Part shown: positions 49,046-60,122 of the stretch, one piece after another
Position numbering within the stretch: position 1 is the first letter of the stretch
Layout of the letters: every line of letters begins with the position of its first letter
DNA from: Oscheius dolichura
Taxonomy: Eukaryota; Nematoda; Chromadorea; Rhabditida; Rhabditidae
Assembly: GCA_932521035.1 (NCBI GenBank)
Contig: OW051494.1
Span: 7,736,001 to 7,800,000 of the forward strand
Length of the DNA stretch: 64,000 bases
Direction of reading: 5' to 3'
Notes under the pieces: model-generated
What the model was told of the DNA's origin: nothing
Databases searched by the model: none
What the model saw: the letters and a program-made list of their open reading frames with translations, nothing else
Translations under genes and position numbers: made by a program

Positions 49046-49521
49046 ATGGGGTCTTTAAATTTTCCTGATGTGGTGGATGACGAACATCCTCGAGTTCTGA
49101 CAATTTCACCAACCTGGGTTGAAGATTTTCGTATGGTCGAGCCGTCTCCTGAAGATTTTACTCGTGTTGGATATTTTTTGGCACTTTACAAATCGTACAG
49201 AGGTTCTTTGTTCATTTTAACATGTATTTATAGGTTGACAGAAGCACCGTTTTACGATGGTTCTCCCATGGAAAGCAAGATAACTATTCAGCGAACACTA
49301 AAGAATCTGTTTAAAGAAAGTACAATGCCAGTTAGCATCAATCAGATCTACTTCACTGTAAGTTTTAAACAAACTGGTTTGCTGACAAGTGTTAATGCTA
49401 TGTTTGATTTTAGTATCTTCACTTACAAGAGGCACAGGATCAAGAAAATCTGCAGAATCAAGGTCCAAGAGCTGTTCATACAAAGAAGAATATGAAGCCA
49501 CTAGGAGAGAACAACAGTTAA
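49046..49521 (+). CDS. unrecognised small protein
   Basis: Three exons join in frame: start MGSLNFPDVVDDEHPRVL at 49046, then SPEDFTRVGYFLALYKSY, a 39-nt intron, EAPFYDGSPMESKITIQ with NLFKESTMPVSINQIYFT, a second intron, and a final exon YLHLQEAQDQENLQNQ ending near 49521. About 135 residues, acidic, no signal peptide or membrane helix. No family is recognised. The donor and acceptor sites and intron lengths match local genes, which supports a real gene, but it sits between X fragments and may itself be incomplete. Confidence 0.5.
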
Positions 49522-49552
49522 TCGCTTTTTTATTTTATTATCCATCTTTGTC

Positions 49553-50700
49553 ATTTGCGCAAGAAGAATAATAAATCAGATTTTTTCGAGAAGCCATGAG
49601 AATTTGGGCTATTCCACACGTTCGATTCCCCCCGAACGCAGAATGACCTTTTAAATTTTTTACCTTCTATTCATGACCGTTTCCTTTTCAATTGGTCTAA
49701 CATTTTTTAGTTTGAAGTGCCTCGTCGAGATGAGCGAAGCATCTGGTCTCAATGGTTTCCGATCGGAAATTGTTGAACCGCGGCCAAACAAGGATAAATA
49801 TTTGTGCTTGTTAGATCAGAGAGAATCAAGCTTCTATGTCTTCAAAAATTGGAAATCTGATATCAATATATGTTTACCTCCAAATCAATATATGTTTACC
49901 TCCTATTGTGATGATGGAGATTCCAATTCTGAAATAAAAGGGCTATGCCCAAAATGGAAAGCTTCAAGTAATGGAACATATAATTGCACTCATAGAAGCA
50001 TTGTTGGAATCTACGAAGGCACTGATTGCTGTGCTAATAATGGACTACCAATACTTCGGGTTTGATTTTATTACTCTCTTTTTTCAATTGATTTGTATAT
50101 CTTTTCAGTCTGGTATTCTCAGTAATTTTTTCGATAAACAGAAGAATAACAAGCTATTGAAAATTCTAGAAGACAGCGTATGTTATTCTAATATTTTTAT
50201 GCACATACTGTACTAATTATTTTAGCGTCATCATCAAAGAAAAGTATTCACTCTTATGGAAAGAGGAATAATCTCAAACGCATGGAGATATTCTGTCTTG
50301 GCAGTTGGACTAATCTCTTTCATTATTGTAGCTGCTCTTACGGCCATTGTCTATCGGAAAATACCACGCTAAAGAAGAAGAAACACAGAATAATCGACGC
50401 AAGAAGAAAAATAAATCAGATTTTTTCGAGAAGCCATGAAAATTTGGGCTATTCCACACGTTCGATTCCCCCCGAACGCAGAATGACCTTTTAAATTTTT
50501 TACCTTCTATTCATGACCGTTTCCTTTTCAATTGGTCTAACATTTTTAGTTTGAAGTGCCTCGTCGAGATGAGCGAAGCATCTGGTCTCAATGGTTTCCG
50601 ATCGGAAATTGTTGAACCGCGGCCAAACAAGGATAAATATTTGTGCTTGTTAGATCAGAGAGAATCAAGCTTCTATGTCTTCAAAAATTGGAAATCTGTA
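49553..50700 (+). repeat. two direct copies of the X 3' module
   Basis: The segment starting caagaagaa-aataaatcaga and running through gttcgattccccccgaacgc to a conserved tail (tttgaagtgcctcgtcgag ... aaaaattggaaatct) occurs at 49553-49858 and again at 50396-50698. It also occurs inverted at 41355-41660, and its tail alone at about 51520-51615. Between the two direct copies lies the 3' part of X copy 4. Confidence 0.85.
49853..50372 (+). pseudogene. X gene 3' part (copy 4)
   Basis: Exons 3 (from the YCDDGDS region), 4 and 5 are present, with membrane helix and stop near 50372, but exons 1-2 and the start of exon 3 are missing. The 5' joint shows a tandem repeat of tcaatatatgtttacctcc. The upstream sequence is a copy of the X 3' flank, so this copy has no promoter or signal peptide of its own. 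Confidence 0.8.
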
Positions 50701-51215
50701 TTTTCTCTTGGATAAGGAGTTCTTGTGCCCAAAAAAGTCGGGAAACACGGCGTCTCACCTTCCCGTCTCACACTGGCCGTCGTCCTCCTCCACCCCCTGA
50801 CCACTGACCTGTCTCCTCCCCTTCTCTTGACTATCAAAACGGCCCGATTACATTCTTTTCTATGACCAGCTACTTGATCCCTTTGATGTCCTCCTCCTCC
50901 TTCGCTCAAATAAATAAACCGCTAACTCAACCCAGTCCTCATGTGAGTTTTCTCTCCCTCTCCGGCCACCTCTTCAAGGAGCTGTCTCCTTCCTTCCTCT
51001 CCCCCTTCCCCTCATACTTTTTGATGCTTTTTGTGTCAATTTCCTCTCTCGCCCGTCTGCTGCAAAAGAGAGACCAAAGATATTCTTCTGCTGAACCTAG
51101 AGAATTATCGGATGGAGTGATAAATGAGATTAGCCAGGAGTTGCAGCTGGTGGAAGGCTCGTACCGGTGAGTCACTTCGCTAGTTATTCTTATTAACAAA
51201 ATTTTTACGTCTAGG
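50700..51215. repeat. inverted copy of 40.37-41.34 kb
   Basis: 50939-51199 is the inverse of 40368-40620 and 50700-50909 is the inverse of 41144-41340, close to identical. Nothing here appears to code for protein; the shared open frames are shadows. At about 51210 the match stops and a TatD exon begins. Confidence 0.88.
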
Positions 51216-51216
51216 T

Positions 51217-51615
51217 AGCTCCTGCTTGTGAACTGCGCCGGCCGTTATTTATTCACGAACGTGATGCTCATATACAAATGGTGGAAATATTAGCCGACTT
51301 TGGAGATCGCCTTCCTCCAGCGGTCATATAGTTTTACTGGATCCAGTGAAGAAGCCAAGAAATATGTTGAGCTGGGATTTTATATTGGATTAACAGGTAG
51401 CTTTTGTGTTTCTCCAATGTTTAGCCATTTGACCGTCAGCACTCATCTCAAGAAAAATGGAATATTTCATTCTGTTCAAATGTTTCCTTCTATGCGGCTG
51501 CTGTGTTTATTCGCTAGCTTGAAGTGCCTCGTCGAGATGAGCGAAGCGTCTGGTCTCAATGGTTTCCGATCGGAAATTGTTGAACCGCGGCCAAACAAGG
51601 ATAAATATTTGTGCG
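51217..51615 (+). pseudogene. chimera of TatD exon, X exon 1 and X 3' flank
   Basis: Begins with a copy of the last TatD-like exon (46837-47017), here with an extra base near 51329 that breaks the frame. It continues through the same joint into X exon 1 (MRLLCLFA region) and at about 51515 switches to the X 3' module (LKCLVEMSEASG frame). Three genomic pieces are fused in under 400 bp. Confidence 0.85.
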
Positions 51616-52076
51616 TAAATCAGAGAGAAGAATGGAATTTCCTATATATATTTTCTCTTGGATAAGGAGTTCTTGTGCCAAAAAAGACGGGAAACACGGT
51701 GCCTCGAGCTGTTTCTTTATTACAACTGGAAAACGAGCTTCTGAAGCCGGGAAAAAACTCACCAGGCCTTCTGAAATACAGGAAACATCTTTATTTGTAT
51801 CCCAGGGTGCGTCCCTGCCGATCCCTTCGTTTTCAACCGGCGGGGATGTTCGGGGATGGGCTGCTTCCCGGAATGCGCGGAAAATCAAAAAAATATGCGC
51901 GCAAAATCAAAAAAATAGAGCTAATTTCCCGAATTTTACCCAATACAATATCACATCTCGTGATCTAAAGAAGTTGTCACTTTATTTTAGAAAGAAAAAA
52001 AGCCAAAAATGCCTTTTTATCCGGTAATTTGTCCCTCAACAACGGGTGGGGATCGCGCGAAAGAGAAGACGTTTAT

Positions 52077-52890
52077 TCATTGCAAAACAGGTTTTAAGAA
52101 CAAACTCTGACGAGGATTGAAATATCTTAGAGAGAACGGCGACTCCAAGAGGCAGTGTCCCCAGAGTCTCCAATCCAATTTTGTAGGTTTAGTCATCCGA
52201 CCAATCTTGATGTTATACTTCTGTAGCCAATATATTCTGAGGAATTCGTATTCCTTGCAGCAGAAGTCCTCAATTCTTTCCTTTTCCTGGACAGGGAGAG
52301 AGTCGATTTCCCGCCGGGAGGAGACTAAACACTCCACTGCTGCCTGAAACTTGGGGTTGTGAAACAGCTGGGTGGGGGCAGGAGCGGTGGAAGATATCGA
52401 GGCCGATCTGTAGCCGGGGTAGTCACGTAAAACTCCTAGTTATAGGGTTCCCCAGCTTGTGACTGGTCCCCGTCCTCCGTCTCCTTTCTCACCACTTCTC
52501 ATGTATACAGGGACATCGAGAACGGTCTACTTACCCTGAATAAGTACCTATCCCATCAGCTGATATTGCAATATTCTGATCTGCCAAAAGGACTCCACCT
52601 TTTCGAAAATTGGTCTAGGCTCTGGAATTGAGAAGAACAAGGAGATCTTGGGAGTGGTTGTGGTGTAGTTGACGACGACGGCTTCCATCCGCCTGCTGGT
52701 CCGCCAGAGACGGGTCATCACGGCCAAGGAGCACTGAAGGGGCAGACGGTGGTGTCCCTTTGGAACCCCTACCTTCTCGATTATCTTGCTTATCATCTGT
52801 TCGGGAACACTCGTCAAGTCTATCGACCCCGGTCCCCTTGAGTTCAGTCTCTCCCATTTGGTCTGAATTGTTTGGCCTTCAGCCAGTCTT
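52077..52890 (-). pseudogene. Z gene, diverged partial copy (Z3)
   Basis: On the minus strand the C-terminal half of Z is recognisable: IQTKWERLNSRGPGSIDL near 52890, SVPEQMISKIIEKV, CSLAVMTRLWRTSRRMEAVV, and a last exon ending LFLKPVLQ at 52077. The last exon keeps LDWRLWGHCLLESPF but differs strongly upstream (CCKEYEFLRIYWLQKY). The first three exons of Z were not found. It is much more diverged than Z1 and Z2, so it is an older paralogue; it may be a partial gene. Confidence 0.6.
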
Positions 52891-53262
52891 AATTCTTTCC
52901 GTAAATTGTTCTATTTCAAAAACATTTTAGTTTTTAAGTAAATTTGATTATATTTCTTCTGTCTAGAAGTTGTCATTGTCCCGAATGTTATCTGATATTT
53001 CTTGAAGAAGAACCAGTGATCTGGAAGTTGTAACCTTCTTTTGTCTATCGATACCTTGGTTTCGTTACTGTTTCCTCTACGTTTAGAGAAACAAAGCCTG
53101 TCAAAATCAACAGCTTCGCTAAAAACAGGCATGCGACCTCAATCTGTTTTTGGCATTGAAACGTTATGTTTTGTTATATGAAGTGGCTAATTCAAACTGT
53201 CTCATATTCAACAACTAGCGTCTACAAGACTTAAAAACAAATTGAATTGCAGAGATAGCATT

Positions 53263-55270
53263 ATGGGAGCACCACCTGTTCGAATAAAAGAAGAAATAGT
53301 GGAGGAACCTGTCCCACCCGTTCCTAAGAAAACATCTCCACCGAAACGGAAACCAGATGAGTCGCTGCGAGCTGAAATAAAGCCTCTGATGCCAGAAATG
53401 TACTGATCTTTTGGTATCAATCTAATCCAACTTCTTTTTTAGGAAAAAGAAGAAAAGCCATGCTCCAAAAGACGAGGATTTGAGAACTCATAAAAAAGAA
53501 TTTCAACAAATCTAGACGATTTTCTCCTCGACCAGCTGGTCCAACGCTGTCGGCTACAAATACCCCAGGATTACATGCTTTTGCCGTAGCACCCGTTGTT
53601 CATGTACCTTCTCTTCCACCTCCAGGAGTATTTGTTCCTCCTGTACAGGCCAATCAATCATTCTTTTCGCCAATTGAGCCATCCCCTAAAGCCGTACGTT
53701 GTCTTAAATTTGTGTATTTTAAATTACATTTTTAGGTTATATCACACGAAGTTCAGCCAAAGTTAGAAGGTATTCCAGCTAATAATCGTATCTTCGTTGA
53801 TGGTAAAGCTCATGAAGTTTTTTACATTGATGAAACCGCTGTTATCGAGAGGAACGGACTTCCACATAGATTTGCCCAATGTTTTTTTTCTATATTCTTT
53901 TATAATTTAGAATTTACTTTGCTGGGCCTCCTCGAAATGTAATTATTGACGGTACAGCTCATCTTCTTCATTTTGGTGAGAAGAAAACAATCTATATTGA
54001 TCGGCAACCTCATATACTGAGGTTTGGAAGCCCCAGCAAGGAATTGTATATGGGAAATTATGCTTTCAAAAGCCAATTTGGTGGTAAGTCTTATTGAATT
54101 ATGCTGTACAAGGATTTCTTTTTGCCGCTCCAATTATTGCTATAATTGATAACCAACGACATGAAATTCGCCTCAGTGGACCTCCTTCAGAGGTCAAAAT
54201 CGAGCCATATCCGGCATATGATTTGGCAAGAATTATGCGCGAGCTTAGAGAAGGAAGCCCGCTGTACAAACTAGACCATTAGCAGGTAAATTATTCTGTT
54301 TATGTCCAAGCTAAAATTGTGTTTTATAGAAACTCCATTCGATTTACTTCGCCGTCTCAAAGAAAAAGGCTTCTTAGATGCTAAAAAAAGAGGAGAAAGA
54401 AAAAGAAAAGGAGAAAGAAAAAGAAAAGGAGAAAGAGAGGCCGAGATATACCACTATGCCTTACAAGGAGAGCACTCCTCCCATCCCCAGCGGGCATACG
54501 TATGTTATACCGATTAACTTTCAATGCAATCATTTTACCTTCGACTCAGTGGAAAGAAAGATGGAACCCACTACATCTCTTCGTGATTTCAACATGAGGC
54601 TATTGAAAGTGCAAGATTTACTTTTTTTTTTAACTTTTCGGATTTATTCTAAATTAGCCGATATTCCGCGATTGTTGACTCTCTCCATGAAAAACAACGT
54701 AACGCCTGCCCTCAATGTGGAATGCGCATGGAACAATCGGCTTGGATCTACAGAAATTGTAAAGTACCATTGATTTAGGGCGTGAAATATCAACGCCATA
54801 TGGGTTGGCATGTTAAGCGTAATCTGCAAACATTGGATAGAAGTAGCACCAGTAGACCGTGGTTTTCCGCTGGTAAGGACTGGCTTGCTAGCGAAGATGA
54901 ATCAATGGCTGGTCCAAATCAGTCGGCAGGTATGCTGCTTATTTCTTTCCAATTTTTCTTTCCTATTCAATTTTAGATGTTAAAGAAGAGATGTCTGGCC
55001 CAGCCCCTGCCGTCAATTCCTCTGATGTAGAGAATAAGGTAACCTTATTGATACTTGCTAATTTAAATAATATTTTAGGAATGTGCCGTGTGCGGTGAGG
55101 CATTCGAGGAATATTACGATGAGGACGAAGAAATGTGGCGGCTACGGAACACAGTTCTCTCCTAAAGGATAGGGTATGTTTTCAATTATATCTGGTAATA
55201 TCAATGTTTTAAGGCCTGCCACGTGGGATGTGCGCAAGATGCTTCAATCATGGATACATCCTTCCTAAGT
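53263..55270 (+). pseudogene. PCF11-like gene, decayed
   Basis: The exon series resembles the C-terminal part of the cleavage and polyadenylation factor Pcf11: Pro-rich region (VPSLPPPGVFVPPVQ), repeats with FVDGKAHEVFYIDE and IIDNQRHEIRLSGPP, then two zinc-binding parts, CPQCGMRME with RHMGWHVKRN and WFSAGKDWL, and ECAVCGEAFEEYYDEDEEMW with a following CHVGC. In the family this region contacts CLP1 and RNA 3'-end machinery in the nucleus. The N-terminal CID is not found. Several lesions interrupt it: a frame change near 53500, TAG at 54280 before a donor, a frame change across a GAAAAA microsatellite (54380-54440), an in-frame TAG near 54776 and TAA near 55161. It is therefore probably a pseudogene, or a region of poor sequence. 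Confidence 0.7.
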
Positions 55271-55613
55271 GTTGAGTCACCATCATTTGTCAGTGTCCTT
55301 CTTTTGTATTGGAAGACAAACCTTTAAAATTAGCCACGCAAACGCAATAACGTAAACGCTTTATATTTTTTTTTTCGAACACGTCCAGATTCTGTTCGAG
55401 GATAGGGGTGGCTTAGGTGAAACGGTGAGTCACACAGTACCCCAAACATTTTCGAGACGAGATCGAGGTCTCGGGCAATCCTGGTTGACGCCCAGTCTGT
55501 CCATCTACCGCATGCAGCCAGGATCGTCTCGATATCCTTTAGACCTCGAAGCGCCCTGCCTCCCTAATGGAGGAAGATCGAAATTGAGGAAGAATACGAA
55601 AGAGATTTATTCA

Positions 55614-56909
55614 TTAGACAACGGGTTTCAAGAACAGATCTCGGCGAGGATGAAAGAAACACAAGATAAAGGGCGATTTAATGGGGCAATACCCCCAAAG
55701 ATTCCATTCCAGCTTCGTGGGATTGCTATTGTCCTCCCGGTCGCTCCAGTATGCCCATATCGATTTGAACCCGCCCCCGTAGAATTTATCAATCGGTGTT
55801 TTTATATGATCCGGAAGACGGTCAAATGTGTGCAATGAAAATAAGATACAGTGGATTATACCCTGAAAGTGGCAAGAATAGCCGTCCGGGAGACGAGGGC
55901 AGCTGCCTTACCTTGAACAAGACATAGTCCCACACGATCTCTCGCTGATGTCTCAAATTACCGCTATTGTCGTGACAAAAAACGAGTCGTGCCTCCGGAA
56001 TAGAAAACCATAATGAGACGATTGGAGTGGTCGTGGTGTATTCGACGACGATGGCCTCCATCCGCCTGCTGGTCCGCCAGAGACGGGTCACCACGGCCAA
56101 GGAGCACTGAAATGGCTGGGGGTGATCCTTTAACATTCCCTACCCTCTTGATTATCTGGTTTATAACCTGTTCAGGGACAGCCTCCAAGTCTATCGAGCT
56201 CGGTCCCCTCGAGTTCTGTTGCTCCCATTTGGCCTGAATGGTGTTCTCCCGAGCCAAGCTAAATCAGGATTATTTCTGTGTCTGCCATACCTCAGCAAGG
56301 TGTCCCATCTCTCCTGAACTCGAGACTGTAACTCCTCGCTCAGTTTGGAATACAGTTCTTTCTTGTCATATTTCGATCGCATCCTCTCCTGTACCGCATA
56401 TTGAAATGTCGCGTGGTGATGTTTGTTTACAAAAAAATATATTAAACTATCTATTTTGAGCATATTCGTGTATTTGCACTCGCCTGGATATCTCTATAAA
56501 ATCCGTATAAATTAGGAAAACGGAGATCGCCCCGTGTTAGAGACGGAAAACTACTGTACCTCTTGGAAGAACTTGACCACATCCCGCAATAAGACCAAGT
56601 CCGGCAATTGGGACAGCGCCAGTTCGACGGTCTCTTGTACTGCCGCCTCCGTGAGACGCATCCTGACGACCGTGACTACCGGCTGCTGGAATGGACACCC
56701 AGTTGGGAAAAGAGAGATAGACGAACCATATGGATGATGAGTACTTGACATTTTCGGGGAATACGACAGAAATCGATAGGAGGACGAGGATAGTTCTTCT
56801 GTTGAGAGGGAGTGTACATCACGCGGAAAAGTTCACTGCCGGCATCTTTCTCGGCCACATCTTCACAGGCCGAATGGATTTGCGAAGGACAGACACTTAT
56901 ATCAGTCAT
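55614..56909 (-). CDS. unrecognised intracellular protein (Z2), mirror copy of Z1
   Basis: Same six-exon structure and same 1296-bp span as Z1, with all splice sites and reading frames preserved. It starts MTDISVCPSQIHSACEDV at 56909 and ends LKPVV at 55614. Small changes are RLPDHIKTPIDKF for RLPDHIKAPIDKF and DLFLKPVV for DMFLKPVV. Because both copies are open, both could be active. No known domain is recognised. Confidence 0.65.
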
Positions 56910-57151
56910 CTCTAAGAGAGAAATTGTGGATGCCGACCAAAAATGGAGGGAGATCCTCGGACAAGGTGCAGACAAGCGGGTCACAGTAGGAATAGGGCGC
57001 GTTTGATGGCCACTGCCGACTCTTCCTTCGATTTTTGTCCTTTTTCAATCTACGTGTCTAAAACTTCGGTCCATTGAGCATCCTTGTTCCCTTCTCAAAC
57101 GGTGTCCTCCTGTCCCATTCATAGCCGGTGTGGCCCTTCCGCCCTGCTCCT

Positions 57152-57361
57152 CTATCTCGCTCCTCGGAGACGACGGTCGTCAACATGCTTATACGTGAAA
57201 TACATTCCCCAACTGTTCTGGTTGTTTATAAAGATTACGCCCGATACCTTTCCCAGTATTGAATTATTTTCGAGAGACTTATCATGCCAAGCACGAACTT
57301 CTATGGAGCACACATCCTTTGATGGAGAATTCGGGCACTTTCTTTGGGGATAGTATACCAT
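57152..57361 (-). CDS. small unrecognised ORF (W2), mirror copy of W1
   Basis: The translation is identical to W1 (43593-43802), 69 residues starting MVYYPQRKCPNSP. It lies between Y2 and Z2. Function unknown; it may be non-coding. Confidence 0.3.
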   Translation of the reverse strand: MVYYPQRKCPNSPSKDVCSIEVRAWHDKSLENNSILGKVSGVIFINNQNSWGMYFTYKHVDDRRLRGAR

Positions 57362-57435
57362 GAAGCCTCCGATGCCGTGGATCTATTTGGAGATATTCCT
57401 CAAGTTCGTCATCCAATAAATATCCGGAGAAGAGT

Positions 57436-58928
57436 TTATTTGAGTCGGGAAGTAAAGGAATAGTTAGTCACCGGACTAGTCTTCGTCCGATGGAAGGTCT
57501 CGCCGATGGCCTGCCTCAACTGGGCACTGGTGGCCAGGAGGACGAAGGACGGGATGAGGGTGACGGCATCCTGGGTGAAGAGGAGGAAATAGCGGGAGAA
57601 GTTGTAGAGGGGACTGTCGATGGGGGTGAAGCGCTGGACGACCTGGAGACGGGGGAGGATAGGGGGACGGGAGGAGGAGGCGACTCACGAAGACGATGAT
57701 CATCAACAGCTCGGATATCAACTCGATGAAACTGTAGATGAAGAGCATAAACTCGGCTCTCTTCTGGTTTGTCACGATCTTGAATCTACCCTGAAATGGA
57801 TGAGGGAGGAGCGGTGGCCGGGCCCGATCTCCTCTTACTCACCGAGCAGAAGGCGTAGAGGACGGTCGAGTTCATGACCAGGCTGAGGACCGTACAACTC
57901 AGAAGCATAACAATAGCCCCATTATAGAGATATTCTCTAAACTGAAAAGGGAAGATTTGAATTGAAAGGTGAGCATACGTCAACGAGGGTAACAATTTGG
58001 TAGTTATCCGTATCCGGGAAATATTGATAGGTGGACTCGGTTCGGAGGACGACGTGGCTGATTACGGTAGGGAAGACGATGGCAAACATTATCATGAAGA
58101 CGTAGTAGTCCAGCCAGCGCTGGAAGAGGACGATCAGGAGCTGATGAGGGGTGAGGCCTTAGGAGCGGACGAGACTCTCAGGGCTCGGTACCGTATGCCC
58201 CCGAAGGGAGATGGCTCAAGGAGAATATTGGACCGGGTAGAACGGTAAAATGGTCAAATCTCCACCGGATCCACTCCAATCCCTCCCCGGCTTCCACCCT
58301 GCCGGCCTCCCCTGAGGGAGACGAGGGCAGAACGATTAGAGGAGGATAAGCCTCTAATGGCGATTTTTTAGCTTACTGTGGTGGAGGCGAGAGCTGAGTA
58401 AAAGTGAATAGAATTCCCTCGCATTATCGCCTGGGCCGTCTCCTCCCCGTCCCCCTCCCCGTCATCCTCCAGGAAATCCAGACCCGGCCGCCTACTATCG
58501 TCCTCCCCTCTCACCCGCTTCCATTTGCTCTCCAAGAGAATAATAATCCACCGATCCATAGCTATCGTCGTCTCCAACATAAGTACCGTAAATCCAACAT
58601 GCCAGTGTATAAAATGGATAATATCCAGGCCAAAGAAGTGCCCCTCGTCATAAAAGGACACTAACGGGCAATTGGCCCCGGTGAAGAGGGGCAGTCGGAT
58701 GATGGGATACTTCACAAAGTACATTATCATTTCCTGAATTGGATATTGTTCGGGGAGGGGAATTGGACCAACGTGGATGGAGATTACGACGTATATCTTA
58801 TAAAAAGAACCTTTGAATTGGTCTATTTTATAGAGAATCGTCGAGATATTCAGAAGGGAGACGGGCAGGGCCACGCAGCCGTAGACAATCATCGCAATGA
58901 AATTCGGGTTCCAGAGGCAGGCTGACAT
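57436..58928 (-). CDS. 7TM receptor, nematode chemoreceptor-like (Y2, complete)
   Basis: The exons give a full seven-helix protein. The start is MSACLWNPNFIAMIVYG at 58928, TM1 with CVALPVSLLNIS, then FKGSFYKIYVVIS, VKYPIIRLPLFTG, HWHVGFTVLMLETTIAMDRW (end of TM3 with an MDRW in the place of a DRY-like motif), LDYYVFMIMFAIVFPTV, IVMLLSCTVLSLVMNS, FIELISELLMIIVFV and FLLFTQDAVTLIPSFVLL, ending SFTSRLK at 57436. The layout resembles the Srv/Srg class of nematode serpentine chemoreceptors; the family call is inference. It would act in the membrane of sensory neurons. The intron between the fourth and fifth helix parts contains repeat Q and the breakpoint of the inverted duplication. The related gene Y3 lies 2.3 kb away on the same strand. 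Confidence 0.72.
58198..58341 (+). repeat. dispersed repeat Q, copy 2
   Basis: Direct copy of 45633-45770, lying within an intron of the Y2 gene on the opposite strand. It is just outside the end of the inverted duplication at 58188. Confidence 0.85.
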
Positions 58929-60122
58929 ACTCTGAACACTTTTCACTGTTCATTCTTTGAAGAAAAAGAAAGGTATATAGAAGTTTGGAAGTGATTATAG
59001 AGTGAAATTTTCGCAGTAGCGGGAGGACGACTGAATGGAACTGGGAACACGGAGGACAAAATGGGACTGAATGAGGCTTCATTAGAAGAGAATTTTAACT
59101 GGAAAAAGAGTGGAAGAAAGACCGTTTTGTGACATGCAGTTTGGTCAGAACGTCACTCTGGAACACGAACTTCCAACAGAATGGCTCCTATCCATGACGG
59201 GTCATGGCGTGAAGGAAGGACACTGCCTACAGTAATCCTCCTCCTGAATAGAGGGCAGAGAGAAAATCAACCGGAAAGGAGGAGATAAGTCGGGGAACGT
59301 TTCGAACTTGGCAGTGGCCGAAGTTTGACTGTGGCCTCCCACATCGGACCTTGATCCTCACGATCTCCATACACCCTAACTCTCTAAATATAGAGAGGCA
59401 GTCCTTGGAAACTAATGGTCATCCGTCTATTTGTGAATCTAGCGGATCTCTTGAGGATATCTGGCCAGGAACTCCCCTGCCTGGAATCTCCCAAATGGAA
59501 CGCTTTCCTGTCCTCGATCGGCGTCCAGCAGGGGGATTACCCTCACGAGGCGGTTTACGGTAGAAGGGGAGAAGAAGGGAGGAGAGATTTCCAAGTGATT
59601 AGATGGGGCAACAGATTGGGATGGACCGTGTTGGGGAAGACAATGGACAGTGGATAGAAGCCGACCAGCTAGGCAGAGAGACCCTGCCTAGCAGTCCAAT
59701 GATCTCCAAGGATAACGAATAATAAACTCGAAAAAATGAACAAAGGAGAAAAAACGAAAGAACAGCTGATTCTTTTTATCTCCGTCAGAAAAAGAAAGGA
59801 GCGGTTCATGTCCAGAAGGGTCGAAACTTACTGGGAAGAGAAGGAGACAGGGTGTCTTTGGACCACCCATTAGTCTTTTGGCTAGAGGACAATTTCCGGA
59901 GGGGAAGAGTCTGACGGGCTGCCACCTACTGATAATTTCTGTGTGTACACGAGATAATTGGATTGACTATAGAAGAGAGAAATAGACCAAATAACAGCTG
60001 CCATTCTTCGAATCAACGACATTGTGGCTGGTCTACTTGACGTGGGTACGGCCGGCAGAAGCTGTGATCAGCGGGAATCAGTTTGCAGGAGGCTGGAGCT
60101 AATCTTGGCCGTGGTTCAGGCG
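58929..60122. other. spacer without recognised gene
   Basis: Open frames near 59351-59657 are short and overlap without splice-linked partners. One TACNGTA motif (ctacagtaatcc) is at about 59229. Nothing else recognised. Confidence 0.4.

Larger units (their letters stand above)
55550..58188. repeat. inverted duplication, arm B' (Y-W-Z module, minus orientation)
   Basis: Mirror image of 42757-45400. Differences are few: in the translated Z gene a handful of residues differ (for example NHDNAGNLTHQ against CHDNSGNLRHQ). This side continues beyond the breakpoint into the full 5' half of the Y gene. Confidence 0.93.
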
